A stretch of 64,000 nt of DNA from SYIM01 sp041182885 (lineage in GTDB: Bacteria; Pseudomonadota; Gammaproteobacteria; Burkholderiales; Burkholderiaceae_E): contig JBMSQB010000001.1 of the NCBI GenBank assembly GCA_049423065.1, positions 1 through 64,000 of the forward strand, in the 5' to 3' direction. Position 1 is the first letter of the stretch. Each line of letters starts with the position of its first letter. A model generated the notes under the pieces. The model had not been told where the DNA came from, made no database searches, and worked only from the letters and a program-made list of their open reading frames with translations. Position numbers and translations under genes: made by a program. Below, piece after piece: positions 7,338 to 16,662 of this stretch.

Positions 7338-8357
7338 ATGAAACCCACTACCCACGCCGGCAAGCGCCGATTTCTGAAGCAAGGCCTCGCGGCGTCCGCC
7401 CTCATCGGCGCAGGCATGCCCGTCCGCGCAGCCGACTTCACCATGAAAATCGGCTTTGCCACCTTGAATGACATCCAGCACCAGTGGGGCACCTGGATGA
7501 AAGAGGCGCTGGAGGCCGGCTCCAAGGGCCGCATTGCAGTGAACCTCTTTCCCCGCAATCAGCTGGGCACCATCGCAAGCCAGATCGAGGGCCTGCAGCT
7601 GGGCACGGTCGAGGCCTTTACTGCGCCTGCCGATTTTTTTGCCGGTATTGACCCCCGCTTCGGCACCTTCAGCATCCCCATGCTGTTCAAGGACATGATT
7701 CACGCCGAAAAGACGCTGCTCGATGCAGAGCTGAACAAGGACATCCTGTCGCTGGGCGCGAACCGCAACATGCAGGTCGTATCCACCTACACCTTTGCGT
7801 TTGCAAATTATTTCGGCAAGCAACCCATCCGCTCGCTCGATGACATCAAGGGCAAGAAGCTGCGCGTGAACGCCACCCCGGCCGAACGCGCGAAGATGCG
7901 ACAGCTGGGCGGCACAGCGGTTCCCATGGATCTGTCCGAAGTCATTCCTGGTCTGCAGCAGGGCGTGATCGACGGCACGCAGAGCGCGACAGCGGTTTAT
8001 GTGAATCTCAAGTTCAATGAAATTTCCAAATTTCTCACCGAGTCAAACGACACCATGGTGGTGTCCGTGGGGGTCGTGAGCCGCGCGTTCCTGAACAAGC
8101 TTCCTGCCGATCTGCGTCAGCTGGTCATCGACGAAGCGGCCAGGCTGCAGCCGCGCATGATGGCGCGCTCGCGGGAAATCGATGAGGCCTCACGCAAGCG
8201 CTGGTCCGAGGCGGGTGGCGAGTGGTTGCGCTTCTCGGATGCCGACAAGGCGCGACTCAAAACCCTGCTTGGTGGCATCGGCGAGGAAGTCACCAAAGAC
8301 AATGCGGCGGTCAATGCCTTCTACCGCAAGATGCTTGCCACTGCGAACAAGTACTGA
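7338..8357 (+). CDS. dctP: TRAP transporter substrate-binding protein DctP
   Basis: 339 residues from the ATG at 7338, preceded by a caggag ribosome site. The N-terminus carries a twin-arginine-like signal (KRRFLKQGLAASALIGAG) and is cut near AAD, so the mature protein is periplasmic. The body has the family's RVNATPAERAKMRQLGGTAVP region, around the conserved substrate-carboxylate arginine, and GVIDGTQSA. TRAP systems use a proton or sodium gradient to import organic acids. It is co-transcribed with its own DctQ and DctM and an amidohydrolase. The ligand is unknown, probably a carboxylate degraded by the adjacent enzymes. Confidence 0.92.
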   Translation: MKPTTHAGKRRFLKQGLAASALIGAGMPVRAADFTMKIGFATLNDIQHQWGTWMKEALEAGSKGRIAVNLFPRNQLGTIASQIEGLQLGTVEAFTAPADFFAGIDPRFGTFSIPMLFKDMIHAEKTLLDAELNKDILSLGANRNMQVVSTYTFAFANYFGKQPIRSLDDIKGKKLRVNATPAERAKMRQLGGTAVPMDLSEVIPGLQQGVIDGTQSATAVYVNLKFNEISKFLTESNDTMVVSVGVVSRAFLNKLPADLRQLVIDEAARLQPRMMARSREIDEASRKRWSEAGGEWLRFSDADKARLKTLLGGIGEEVTKDNAAVNAFYRKMLATANKY

Positions 8358-8380
8358 TCCGTGTTGAATCGCCTCGCGGC

Positions 8381-8920
8381 ATGAACCCGGTGCCGCCCGC
8401 TGAGCAAGTTCCCGCAGCGCCCGCCGAGAGCCGGGCGCTGCGTGGCATTTATGCGGTGCTCGGCTGCGTGATGCTGGCGGGCGTCCTCCTCAACCTTGCC
8501 AACGTGATCGGGCGCTATGCGTTTGCCAAGCCCATCTTCTGGGCCGAGGAAGTGCTGGTTGCCCTCACCATCTGGGGCGTCTTTCTGGGTGCGGCGGTGG
8601 TCACCTGGCGCTGTGACCACCTGAATATGGATCTGTTCTCGGCGAGGGTGTCGGGCAGCGCCCGTGTGGCGCTCAATACGGTCATCGCACTGACGCTCGC
8701 TTCGGTGTGCGCCTTCATTGCGTGGCAGTCGTTCACCATCGTGCAGTTGTTTGCCCAGACCGAGGCGGTGAGTGCGGGTGCGCAGATTCCCAAGGTCATT
8801 CCGCATTCGGCGCTGCTGGTGGGGTTCTCGCTTTCGGCGCTGGCGGTGCTGCTCCGATGGCGTCGGTGGGTGTTCGGCGCAACCTCGCCGTCTGATCCTG
8901 GCAACGGGGCTGGCCAATGA
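8381..8920 (+). CDS. dctQ: TRAP transporter small permease DctQ
   Basis: 179 residues with four membrane segments by eye, at about 20-42, 58-80, 100-122 and 140-162. The family hallmark FWAEEVLVALTIWGVFLGAA follows the first segment. The stop codon overlaps the start of the large permease (ATGA), indicating translational coupling. The start at 8381 was chosen as the first ATG after the DctP stop. No strong ribosome site is visible there, so coupling with DctP is likely. Confidence 0.9.
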   Translation: MNPVPPAEQVPAAPAESRALRGIYAVLGCVMLAGVLLNLANVIGRYAFAKPIFWAEEVLVALTIWGVFLGAAVVTWRCDHLNMDLFSARVSGSARVALNTVIALTLASVCAFIAWQSFTIVQLFAQTEAVSAGAQIPKVIPHSALLVGFSLSALAVLLRWRRWVFGATSPSDPGNGAGQ

Positions 8921-10188
8921 CCTGGCTGCTCTCGGTCCTGCCGCTTGGCTTGCTGTCGCTCGGCTTTCCGTTCTTTCTGGTGCTGCTCACCACCGCGACG
9001 GCGGTGCTGCTGATCTTCGGCACGGTTCCACCCACTGCGCTTCATCAGACCATGTACAGCAGCATCGACAAGTTTGCGCTGCTGGCTGTGCCGTTCTTCA
9101 TTTTCGCGGGTGACCTGATGGGACGCGGCGGCGTGTCGCGTCGGCTGGTGCGCTGGGTGATGGCGATGCTGGGTGGCATGCGCGGTGCGCTGCCTCTCAC
9201 TGCGCTTGGCACCACCGCGGTGTTCAGTGCGGTGTCGGGCTCCACCGCAGCAACGGTCGCGGCAGTGGGCAGCCTCACCTACACAAGAATGCGTGAGGCT
9301 GGCTACTCCGAGCGTTTTGCGTCGGGCTTGCTGGTTTCAAGCGCTGCCATCGACAACCTCATCCCGCCTTCCATCGGTTTCATTCTCTACGGCATCTCGG
9401 CTGAAACCTCGATCGTCAAACTGTTTGCAGCCGGATTGGTGCCTGGGCTGGTGATGGCCGGGTGCCTTGCGCTCACCATTTTCTGGGTGGTGGGTCGCAG
9501 CGCCGAGGGACGCGGTGCCCCGTTCAATCTGGCTGAGTTTCTGGAAGCCACGCGCGATGGCATCTGGTCCATTCTTGCGCCCATCGCGGTGCTGGGGGGC
9601 ATCTACGCAGGAGTGTTCTCGCCCACCGAGGCGGCGGGCATCGCCTGCGTCTACGCCATGCTGGTGGTCGGACTCGTTTATCGAGAGATCGGTGCTTTTG
9701 AAATTCTGCTGTCGGCGGGGCGCTCGATGGTGCTTACCGCGCAGGTGTTTATCATCGTCGCGGCGGGTGGTGTGTTCTCCTGGCTCCTCACCGTCAACAA
9801 CGTGCCGCAGAGTCTTGTCGCCTGGGTGCTGGCACTCAAGTTCGAGCCCTGGATGGTACTGATGGCGATCAATATTCTGCTTTTGATCGTCGGCATGTTT
9901 CTCGACACTGCCTCGTCCATCCTGGTGCTCACACCGCTCCTTGCGCCGGTTGCCAAGGCGATTGGCGTCGACCCGGTGCACTTTGGCGTGATCGTGGTGA
10001 TGAACCTCAGCATCGGCACCTTCACGCCGCCCTTCGGTATCAATCTCTTCGTGGGGCAGGCGGTGTTTCGTCTGCCCATGTCGGTCATGTATCCGGCTGT
10101 CGTGCCGTTCATCATCGCCAGCGTGATCGCACTCTTGCTGGTCACCTACATCCCGCAACTGTCACTGGTCACGCTGAGGCTTCTCTGA
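8917..10188 (+). CDS. dctM: TRAP transporter large permease DctM
   Basis: 423 residues, full length, with about 12 hydrophobic segments. Family signatures are visible: the TAVFSAVSGSTAATVAAVG stretch, the IPPSIGFILYGI loop and the GTFTPPFGINLFVG stretch near the end. It forms the translocation channel with DctQ in the inner membrane and is fed by the periplasmic DctP. It overlaps DctQ by four bases and the next gene's ATG by one (TGATG), so the whole operon is tightly coupled. Confidence 0.93.
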   Translation: MTWLLSVLPLGLLSLGFPFFLVLLTTATAVLLIFGTVPPTALHQTMYSSIDKFALLAVPFFIFAGDLMGRGGVSRRLVRWVMAMLGGMRGALPLTALGTTAVFSAVSGSTAATVAAVGSLTYTRMREAGYSERFASGLLVSSAAIDNLIPPSIGFILYGISAETSIVKLFAAGLVPGLVMAGCLALTIFWVVGRSAEGRGAPFNLAEFLEATRDGIWSILAPIAVLGGIYAGVFSPTEAAGIACVYAMLVVGLVYREIGAFEILLSAGRSMVLTAQVFIIVAAGGVFSWLLTVNNVPQSLVAWVLALKFEPWMVLMAINILLLIVGMFLDTASSILVLTPLLAPVAKAIGVDPVHFGVIVVMNLSIGTFTPPFGINLFVGQAVFRLPMSVMYPAVVPFIIASVIALLLVTYIPQLSLVTLRLL

Positions 10189-11213
10189 TGCGCTGCGCAT
10201 GCTGCCCGATTGATATCCATGCTCACTGGTTTCCGCGGCGGTGGCTCACCGAACTGGAGCGGCGCGGCCCTGCGCATGGCCTGGTCTGGGATGAGGTGGC
10301 AGGGGCGGGCCCGCGCTTCCGGCATGGGCACCTTTCCACCGGACCAACGGGCCCGCGCTTCATCGATCTCGATGCACGGCGCGAGGCAATGGCCGCCCAG
10401 GCCGTCTCGGCGCAGGCCTTGTCGCTCTCGCAGCCCATGGTCTACTGGGCGGGGCGTGAAGACGGCAACACGTTGGCGGTGCTCTATAACGATTGCCTCG
10501 CCGAAGCACATCAGGCCGACCCTGAGCGGTTTGTCGGACTCGCCACGCTGCCGCTTCAGGCGGTTGATCTCGCACTTCGCGAGATCGATCGCCTGCCCTC
10601 ACTACCCGGTATCCGTGGCGTGTGTCTCGCCACCTGTGTGCTCGAGCGCGATCTGTCAGACCCGGCGTTTACGCCGGTGTGGGAGCGGCTTGAGGCGCTG
10701 GGTCTGCCGGTGTTCCTGCATCCCACCTTTGTGTTGGCACCCGATCGACTTGAGCGCTTCTATCTCACCAACCTGCTTGGCAATCCGTTTGAGACCGCGG
10801 TGGCTGCGGCGCATCTCATCTTCGGCGGTGTGCTTGATCGCTATCCGAAGCTTGAAGTGGTGTTGCCGCATGCCGGCGGCGCCTTTCCCTGGCTGGTGGG
10901 GCGCCTGCGACGGGGATGGGAGAAGCGCCAGGACCTGAAACCGCTATCGGCGGACCCGCTCAGCTACCTCAGGCGGTTTCACTACGACACCATCGGCTAT
11001 TCCGCCGACGTGCTCGACTATCTGCTGCGCCACGTCGGCGCCGATCGCATCATGATGGGAAGCGACTACTGCTTTCCGATTGCCTACGAACAGCCGGTTG
11101 AAGTGGTCACCGCGCATCCCGGACTATCGGAGGCCGACCAGACAGCAATCCTGGAGGGCAATGCGCGGCGACTGCTGGGGCTGCCAGGGGCAGCAGTCAG
11201 GCCTTCCGTCTGA
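10188..11213 (+). CDS. Amidohydrolase family protein (ACMSD-like metal-dependent hydrolase/decarboxylase)
   Basis: 341 residues of the amidohydrolase_2 family, which includes aminocarboxymuconate-semialdehyde and resorcylate-type decarboxylases. Metal ligands are visible: His11-x-His13 (DIHAHWFP), His178 (VFLHPTF), His228 (LPHAGGAFPW) and Asp293 (MGSDYCFP). The HxH and LPHAGG motifs favour a decarboxylase or hydrolase acting on an unsaturated or aromatic carboxylate. Its ATG shares a base with the DctM stop, so it is the terminal enzyme of the import operon. This suggests that the TRAP ligand or its product is its substrate. Confidence 0.87.
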   Translation: MRCACCPIDIHAHWFPRRWLTELERRGPAHGLVWDEVAGAGPRFRHGHLSTGPTGPRFIDLDARREAMAAQAVSAQALSLSQPMVYWAGREDGNTLAVLYNDCLAEAHQADPERFVGLATLPLQAVDLALREIDRLPSLPGIRGVCLATCVLERDLSDPAFTPVWERLEALGLPVFLHPTFVLAPDRLERFYLTNLLGNPFETAVAAAHLIFGGVLDRYPKLEVVLPHAGGAFPWLVGRLRRGWEKRQDLKPLSADPLSYLRRFHYDTIGYSADVLDYLLRHVGADRIMMGSDYCFPIAYEQPVEVVTAHPGLSEADQTAILEGNARRLLGLPGAAVRPSV

Positions 11214-11268
11214 GCCCAGGAGCCCGCCCAATCGAGCGCGCGCTCCTCTGGTGTGGCTTGTCCCGCTT

Positions 11269-12240
11269 CTATTCCGCCTGAATTCCCGCCTGCTTGATCA
11301 GCTTCGCGTATTTCTCGAATTCAGCCCGTGTGAACGCGGCAAACTGCTCGGGCGTGTTCGCCACTGGCTCGGCGCCAAACTGATTCAGCTTCTCGCGCAT
11401 CTCCGGCAGTTGGACGATGCGCGCAATTTCCTTCTGGATGCGGCTGGTGATCTCGACGGGTACATTGCGGGCCGTGTACATGCCATACCAGGCGTAGGTT
11501 TCATACTGCGGCAGTCCCGCTTCAATGGCCGTGGGTACATCCGGCATGGAGGGATGGCGAGCCTTCCCCGCCACCGCCAACACGCGAAGCTTGCCCGATT
11601 TGTAGTGCTGAAGCACGGTGAGCGTGCTGGTAAAGCCCGCCTCGATGTGGCCGCCCAGCATGTCGGTCATGATCATCGAGCCGCCCTTGTAGGGCACATG
11701 CGTGAGATCAACGCCAGCCTGCTGCTTGAACTGCTCACCGGCCAGACGCGATGACGGCTCAGAGCTTCCGAAGCGGAGCTTGCCCGGGTTGGCCTTCGCG
11801 TGTGCGATGAACTCCCGCAGCGTGTTGGCGGGTACCGATGGCGTCACCACCACCACCCAGGGCGAGGTGGCAATGAGCGTGACCGGCGCGGCATCTGCCA
11901 CCGGATCAAATGGCATGCTTTTCTGGAGACTGCCGTTGATGACATGGGCGCCGACCACCACCACCAGGTTGTGACCATCAGGCGGTGACTTGAGCACCAG
12001 ATCGGTACCCACAATGCCATTGGCACCCGGACGATTCTCGACCACCACGTTCTGGCCCCAGGCCTCGCCCAGCTTCGCGGCCAATTGACGGCTGATGATG
12101 TCGGTGCCGCCGCCTGGCGCGTAGGGCACGACGATTCGGACCGGTCGGTTGGGGAAAGCCGCCTGCTGCGCGAGCGCGGGAAGCGAAGCGGACAGGAGGC
12201 AGGCGCCTGCGAATGCAGCGCGAAGCAGCGATCGGATCAT
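11269..12240 (-). CDS. Bug/TctC-family periplasmic solute-binding protein
   Basis: 323 residues. A Sec signal peptide ends near ALAQ. The family opening FPNRPVRIVVPYAPGGGTDI, the block ENRPGANG at about 70 and THVPYKGG near 195 follow. Bug proteins bind carboxylates or amides in the periplasm. TctA/TctB membrane partners are absent here, as is common in Burkholderiales, so uptake would rely on unlinked partners. A clear AGGAG site precedes the ATG. It is the last gene of an operon with MetE-like, lipocalin-like and DUF3237 genes. Confidence 0.92.
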   Translation of the reverse strand: MIRSLLRAAFAGACLLSASLPALAQQAAFPNRPVRIVVPYAPGGGTDIISRQLAAKLGEAWGQNVVVENRPGANGIVGTDLVLKSPPDGHNLVVVVGAHVINGSLQKSMPFDPVADAAPVTLIATSPWVVVVTPSVPANTLREFIAHAKANPGKLRFGSSEPSSRLAGEQFKQQAGVDLTHVPYKGGSMIMTDMLGGHIEAGFTSTLTVLQHYKSGKLRVLAVAGKARHPSMPDVPTAIEAGLPQYETYAWYGMYTARNVPVEITSRIQKEIARIVQLPEMREKLNQFGAEPVANTPEQFAAFTRAEFEKYAKLIKQAGIQAE

Positions 12241-12285
12241 GAGAGACTCCTGAAGGGGTACACGATGTGAAGCCGTTCAGACGGC

Positions 12286-12744
12286 TCACAGAATTTCATC
12301 GACGCGCAGCTCAACAGCGTTCCGCGTGCGCCGGCCGTAGGCCACCGCGAGCAGCCGCGTAAGTGGCAGCAGCGCGGGCGCGCTGGTTTCGAACCGCATG
12401 ACGGTACGGAAGTAGTACAGCGCGGGATCGACGTCTTCGCCTCGACCCAGTCGCGCAAGCACATCGGATGACGCGGTTCGCAGGCCCTGGCTGGTGACCT
12501 GGATGAGTTCACCGGCATCGGTCTTGAGCGTGTAGCGTGCATCGAGGTCTATCGTGCCGTCGGTTCGTACCCATTGCCAGTCGGCGCCGCCGGGCAGCAC
12601 GGTGCCCGAGATGAGATCGCCCTCAAAATGCCCGCCCTGAATGTTCACCACCCGACGATGGCCCATGGGCGTGACACCGACATCGACAATGTCAGCCAAC
12701 TCGGCGCGCAGCAGGCGGATCAGCGGACGGGTGACAGGATTCAT
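12286..12744 (-). CDS. DUF3237 family protein
   Basis: 152 residues matching the DUF3237 layout: MGHRRVVNIQGGHFEG, then SGTVLPGGADWQWVRTDGT and DARYTLKTDAGELIQV, ending with FRTVMRFETSAP. These proteins are predicted to be small beta-barrels; no enzymatic role is established. There is no signal peptide. Its start overlaps the stop of the lipocalin-like gene by four bases, so the two are translationally coupled and probably act together. Confidence 0.85.
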   Translation of the reverse strand: MNPVTRPLIRLLRAELADIVDVGVTPMGHRRVVNIQGGHFEGDLISGTVLPGGADWQWVRTDGTIDLDARYTLKTDAGELIQVTSQGLRTASSDVLARLGRGEDVDPALYYFRTVMRFETSAPALLPLTRLLAVAYGRRTRNAVELRVDEIL

Positions 12745-13217
12745 GGCCGCATCCGCTTCCAGGTGAGTGAATGCCGGCGCTGAACGCTCGTGCCCGGAAG
12801 CGAGTCTTCGGCCGACAGGATCAATGTGCGCTCGTCCACGAAGCGCATCCGTCTCACCTGGTCGGTCCCGATCAGGTTGGGGTAGAGCGCAATGACCACC
12901 TCATGCCGCACATGATCGGCGTCAGGGAAAGAATAAGGCCCACCGTAGGTCATGAAGGCGTCGATGGCTTCCAGCCGTTCGGCCGCCGGCGCATGCTTCA
13001 GGCTTGCGCTTGACATGGGCGGGCGCCCGGCGCGGCTGATACTGGCATTCATCCAGCCATCGGGACTGTAGACCAGCAGCCCCTCCGGATGTTCGCCAAA
13101 GGGGAGTGTGGGCGCACGCCCGTCGGAATATTCCGTGCGCCAGTCAGCGAGGCGCCAGCCCCCCACGATGGGGTGCTGAGCGACGGTGCCTGCTTCGGGT
13201 GGTGTTGAGATACTCAT
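12741..13217 (-). CDS. Lipocalin-like domain protein
   Basis: 158 residues. The opening HPIVGGWRLADWRTEYSDG and the following FGEHPEGLLVYSPDGWMNA match the lipocalin-like (Lipocalin_5) family of small cytoplasmic beta-barrels found in catabolic clusters. It ends with a strand-rich RRMRFVDERTLILSAEDS region. There is no signal peptide. It overlaps the DUF3237 gene by four bases and lies 26 bases after the MetE-like gene. The role is unknown; it may bind a hydrophobic intermediate or act as an isomerase. Confidence 0.8.
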   Translation of the reverse strand: MSISTPPEAGTVAQHPIVGGWRLADWRTEYSDGRAPTLPFGEHPEGLLVYSPDGWMNASISRAGRPPMSSASLKHAPAAERLEAIDAFMTYGGPYSFPDADHVRHEVVIALYPNLIGTDQVRRMRFVDERTLILSAEDSLPGTSVQRRHSLTWKRMRP

Positions 13218-13243
13218 GGGGGCGACCGGGGGCGCGCAATGCT

Positions 13244-14275
13244 TCAGGCGCTGGCCTGAAGCTCGCGCCGCACGATGGCTGCTCCCGCTGTCATCGCCTG
13301 CATCTTGCCGAAGGCCACATCGCGCGGCAGATACTTCATGCCGCAGTCGGGCGCGACGATGATGTTTTCGGCCGGCGCATAAGGCAGAGCCCGCCGGATG
13401 CGTGCGGCGATGGTCTCGGGTGACTCCACCGTCATGTCCGCCAGATCGACCACGCCGAGAATGATCTTCTTGCCGGCCAGATCCTTCAGCACGGCCACGT
13501 CGAGATTGGACTGCGCGGTCTCCAGGCTGATCTGACGGCAGTTGCAGTTCCTGAGCTGGGTGAGGAACGAGTAGCCGCTTGGCCGCGCGTGAATCACATG
13601 TGCATAACCGAAACAGATGTGAACCGCCGTGGTGCCGGTAATGCCGTCGAGTGCAGCATTCAGGGCCTGCAGCCCGTATTGCTCTGCGGGCTCGGGCCGC
13701 GCCTGCATGTAGGGCTCGTCGATCTGAACGATGTCGGCGCCGGCTGCGAACAGATCGCGAATTTCGGCGTTCACCGCCACGGCATAGTCGAGTGCCGCAT
13801 CGGCCGGGTGCCGATAAAAATCGTTCTGCGCCTGCTGCGACATGGTGAACGGGCCCGGCACAGTGATCTTGATTGGCCGTGTGGTGTGTCGACGCAGAAA
13901 CTTCACATCCTCCACCTGCACCGCATGTTTGCGGCGAATTTTGCCGGTAATGCGTGGCACCGGATTCGGATGTCCGGAGCGGTCGAGCGCTGTGCCCGGA
14001 TTGTCGATGTCCACGCCCTCCAGCGCGGTCGCGAACCGGTTGGAATAGCTTTCACGCCGGATTTCGCCATCGGTGATGATGTCCAGGCCCGCGTCTTCCT
14101 GAAGCTTGATGGCGGCCAGCGTGGCGTCATCCTGCGCCTCGGCGAGGACCGCAGCCGGCACCTTCCAGATTTCACGCGCGCGAACGCGGGGCGGAAAACG
14201 CCCGCGAAGGTTGTCGCGGTCAACCAGCCAGTCGGGCTGGGGCAGGCTTCCGACGAGCGAGGTGGGCAAAAGCAT
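13244..14275 (-). CDS. MetE C-terminal-like cobalamin-independent methyltransferase
   Basis: 343 residues from the ATG at 14275, which has a near-perfect aggaggag ribosome site. The protein equals only the catalytic C-terminal barrel of methionine synthase MetE, without the N-terminal barrel. Candidate zinc ligands are the His and Cys of VHICFGYAH and a later Cys in APDCGMKYL. Folate-type substrate motifs such as VPGPFTMSQQ and IVQIDEPYMQ are present. Short MetE-like proteins transfer methyl groups from donors other than methyl-folate or act in demethylation. Its place in a catabolic operon with a Bug protein argues against methionine biosynthesis. Confidence 0.85.
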   Translation of the reverse strand: MLLPTSLVGSLPQPDWLVDRDNLRGRFPPRVRAREIWKVPAAVLAEAQDDATLAAIKLQEDAGLDIITDGEIRRESYSNRFATALEGVDIDNPGTALDRSGHPNPVPRITGKIRRKHAVQVEDVKFLRRHTTRPIKITVPGPFTMSQQAQNDFYRHPADAALDYAVAVNAEIRDLFAAGADIVQIDEPYMQARPEPAEQYGLQALNAALDGITGTTAVHICFGYAHVIHARPSGYSFLTQLRNCNCRQISLETAQSNLDVAVLKDLAGKKIILGVVDLADMTVESPETIAARIRRALPYAPAENIIVAPDCGMKYLPRDVAFGKMQAMTAGAAIVRRELQASA

Positions 14276-14385
14276 CGGGTCTCCTCCTGTTTGATTTTCG
14301 GTTCGCACGGTCACGGCCGTTGTGCTTTGCCTGTAGTGTAGCGCCAGCGAGCCCGCCGGGGGCTCACCAGGTTCAGGGAGTGTCA

Positions 14386-15609
14386 GTGCAGAGGCTGGGC
14401 CGGGTCACCATTCCGCTGGCGGCCGCCAATTTCATGAATCAGGCCGCACGGACCGTGATGGCGATCGTGGGGCCGGTGCTGGCGATTGAGCTTGGTTTAT
14501 CAGCGAGTGAGCTCGGGATGCTCGCGGCGTTTCTGTTTGCGGCCTACTCGCTCACCCAGTTGCCGCTCGGCGTGGCGCTCGATGCCTACGGCCCCAGGCG
14601 GGTGCAGGCCGTGCTCATGACCCTTGCCGCGCTCGGCTTCATGATCTTCGCGCTGTCGCCCGGGTTTGCCGGACTCGCCGCGGGGCGCATCCTGATTGGC
14701 GTGGGCATCTCCGCCGGGCTCATGGCGGTCATCAAGGCGCACGCAGACTGGTTCGAATTCAACCGACGTGCCCAGCTCACCGGCATCGCCATGGCAATCG
14801 GCGCGCTGGGCAGTGCACTCACCACCACGCCGGTCCAGGCGCTGCTTCCCGCGCTTGGCTGGCGCGGCGTCTTTGCCGCGTTGGGCGCTCTCACCTTTGC
14901 CGTGGCGGTCTGGATTTTCATTGCGGTGCCAGACAAGCCTCGTGCCGCCGATGCCTCGCGCTCGTTGCTCGGGGATATTGCGGTGAGCGGACGCATTCTC
15001 GCGTCGCGAAACTTCTGGCGATATGGCCCTGCGATGGGAACCCTGTCGATGTTCAATTTTGCCTACCTGGGACTCTGGGCGGGGCCATGGTTGCGCGATG
15101 TCGCCGGAATGGATGGGCCCGCTCGGGCGGGTGTCCTGTTCGTTTACACGCTTGCGATGGTGGCCGGAAGCGTGATCACCGGGAATGCTTCCAGCCGGGC
15201 GAGCGTCGCGGGCCTGCCGCCCTTCATCGTGCCGGTGGTGTGCCTGGGCGTGATGGTGTTTCTTCAGATTGGCATGATGATGCAGCCAACCAACGCAGCG
15301 CTCGTCATTGGCTTGTGGGCCGCTGCAGCGGTGTTCGGCTCGGCCGGTCCGGTCGCCTATGTGGCCATGGGGCAGTTGTTCCCGCCGGAGCAGACCGGGC
15401 GCGTGTCCACTGCGGTCAACATGTTGTCCCTGGGGGGCGCGTTTCTGGTTCAGGCTGCAATCGGCTGGATTCTTGACCTGTGGCCGCGCACCCCTGCGGG
15501 GGGCTGGGACCCTGATGGATACAGCTGGGCGCTGGGGCTCACAACGGGATTGCAGGCGGTTGCCGCGGTGGTGCTCGCCACCGCGCCGAATCGGACCAAC
15601 CGGGCCTGA
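14386..15609 (+). CDS. MFS transporter
   Basis: 407 residues from a GTG at 14386, chosen because agggag lies five bases upstream; a longer reading from 14320 lacks a site. About 12 membrane segments are seen. The intracellular loop motif between segments 2 and 3 appears as LGVALDAYGPRRVQ, and GRILIGVGISAGLM follows. It resembles the NarK/hexuronate-type carriers that move organic acids or expel compounds. It is divergent from the MetE-like operon and may import or export a related compound. The substrate is unknown. Confidence 0.87.
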   Translation: MQRLGRVTIPLAAANFMNQAARTVMAIVGPVLAIELGLSASELGMLAAFLFAAYSLTQLPLGVALDAYGPRRVQAVLMTLAALGFMIFALSPGFAGLAAGRILIGVGISAGLMAVIKAHADWFEFNRRAQLTGIAMAIGALGSALTTTPVQALLPALGWRGVFAALGALTFAVAVWIFIAVPDKPRAADASRSLLGDIAVSGRILASRNFWRYGPAMGTLSMFNFAYLGLWAGPWLRDVAGMDGPARAGVLFVYTLAMVAGSVITGNASSRASVAGLPPFIVPVVCLGVMVFLQIGMMMQPTNAALVIGLWAAAAVFGSAGPVAYVAMGQLFPPEQTGRVSTAVNMLSLGGAFLVQAAIGWILDLWPRTPAGGWDPDGYSWALGLTTGLQAVAAVVLATAPNRTNRA

Positions 15610-15655
15610 GGCGCGGTTCGCCCGCGGCCTGCAACGCGAGCCGCTCTGGCCGAGC

Positions 15656-16633
15656 CTAATCGGTCCTGAGGCCGTTTTCCTTCACGACCGCTCCCCACCG
15701 CGCGTCATCGCGACGCAGCGTCTCGGCGAACTGCTCGGGTGTTCCGCCGGTGGGTTCGGTACCCATCGCCTGGAAACGCGCTCGGATCTCGGGCTGCGCC
15801 AGCACTTCATTGATCGCGCGATTGAGCGTGCGCACAATCTCAGCCGGCACACCGGTTGGCACGAACACACCGTACCACGATGCCACCACCAGATCGGACA
15901 CACCGGCCTCGGCCATGACCGGGACATCCGGCAGTCCTGGCAGGCGGGCGGGTGCACTGAGCGCGAGTGCGCGCAGCGCGCCGCTTTTCAGATGGCCGTC
16001 GACAGTGGGCGGTGCGGTGACCAACAGGTGCAACTGCCCGCCCAGCAGATCCTGCAGCGCCTGGCCGCCCCCCTTGTAGGGAATGTGCGTCATCTTGAGA
16101 CCAGTACGGCTCTTGAAGAGCTCGCCCGTGAGGTGTCCCGTGCTGCCATGGCCGGCTGATGACCAGTGGACCTTGTCGCCCTGCGCACGGGCCCAGGCGA
16201 TGAAATCGCCCATGGTCTTGACGGGCAGCGATGACTGGACCACGAAAATGAGCGGCACCTGCGCAACGCTCACCACCGCCTGCAGATCACGCTGCGGGTG
16301 ATAGGGCAGCTTCGCGTACATGTGCGGATTGATCGCCATGGTGCCGTCAAACCCCATCGCGATCGTGTAGCCATCCGGCGTGGCCTTGGCGACCAGATCG
16401 GTGCCAATATTGCCGTTGGCCCCTGGACGATTCTCCACTGGAAAAGGTTGACCCAGGGAATCCTGCAACTTCTGACCGACCAGGCGGGCCAATACATCGG
16501 TGGTGCCGCCCGGCGAAAACGGTACCACCATGCGGACCGGACGCACTGGATAGGTGCCCTGCGCGGTGGCAAGGGGAAGGCTGGCGGCCAGTGGCGCAGC
16601 GCCGGCGAGGCGAATCAGCGTACGGCGATCCAT
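15656..16633 (-). CDS. Bug/TctC-family periplasmic solute-binding protein
   Basis: 325 residues with a signal peptide that opens MDRRTLIRLAGAAPLAAS, possibly twin-arginine dependent. The family blocks YPVRPVRMVVPFSPGG, ENRPGANG and THIPYKGG are all in place. A clean AGGAG site precedes the ATG. It is the last gene of the carbamoylase-unknown-methyltransferase operon and lies 29 bases after the methyltransferase. Together with a carbamoylase, a carbamoyl or ureido amino acid is a possible ligand, but this is inference. Confidence 0.92.
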   Translation of the reverse strand: MDRRTLIRLAGAAPLAASLPLATAQGTYPVRPVRMVVPFSPGGTTDVLARLVGQKLQDSLGQPFPVENRPGANGNIGTDLVAKATPDGYTIAMGFDGTMAINPHMYAKLPYHPQRDLQAVVSVAQVPLIFVVQSSLPVKTMGDFIAWARAQGDKVHWSSAGHGSTGHLTGELFKSRTGLKMTHIPYKGGGQALQDLLGGQLHLLVTAPPTVDGHLKSGALRALALSAPARLPGLPDVPVMAEAGVSDLVVASWYGVFVPTGVPAEIVRTLNRAINEVLAQPEIRARFQAMGTEPTGGTPEQFAETLRRDDARWGAVVKENGLRTD

Positions 16634-16662
16634 GGGTTGTCTCCTTGGTTGTCTGATGTTTC

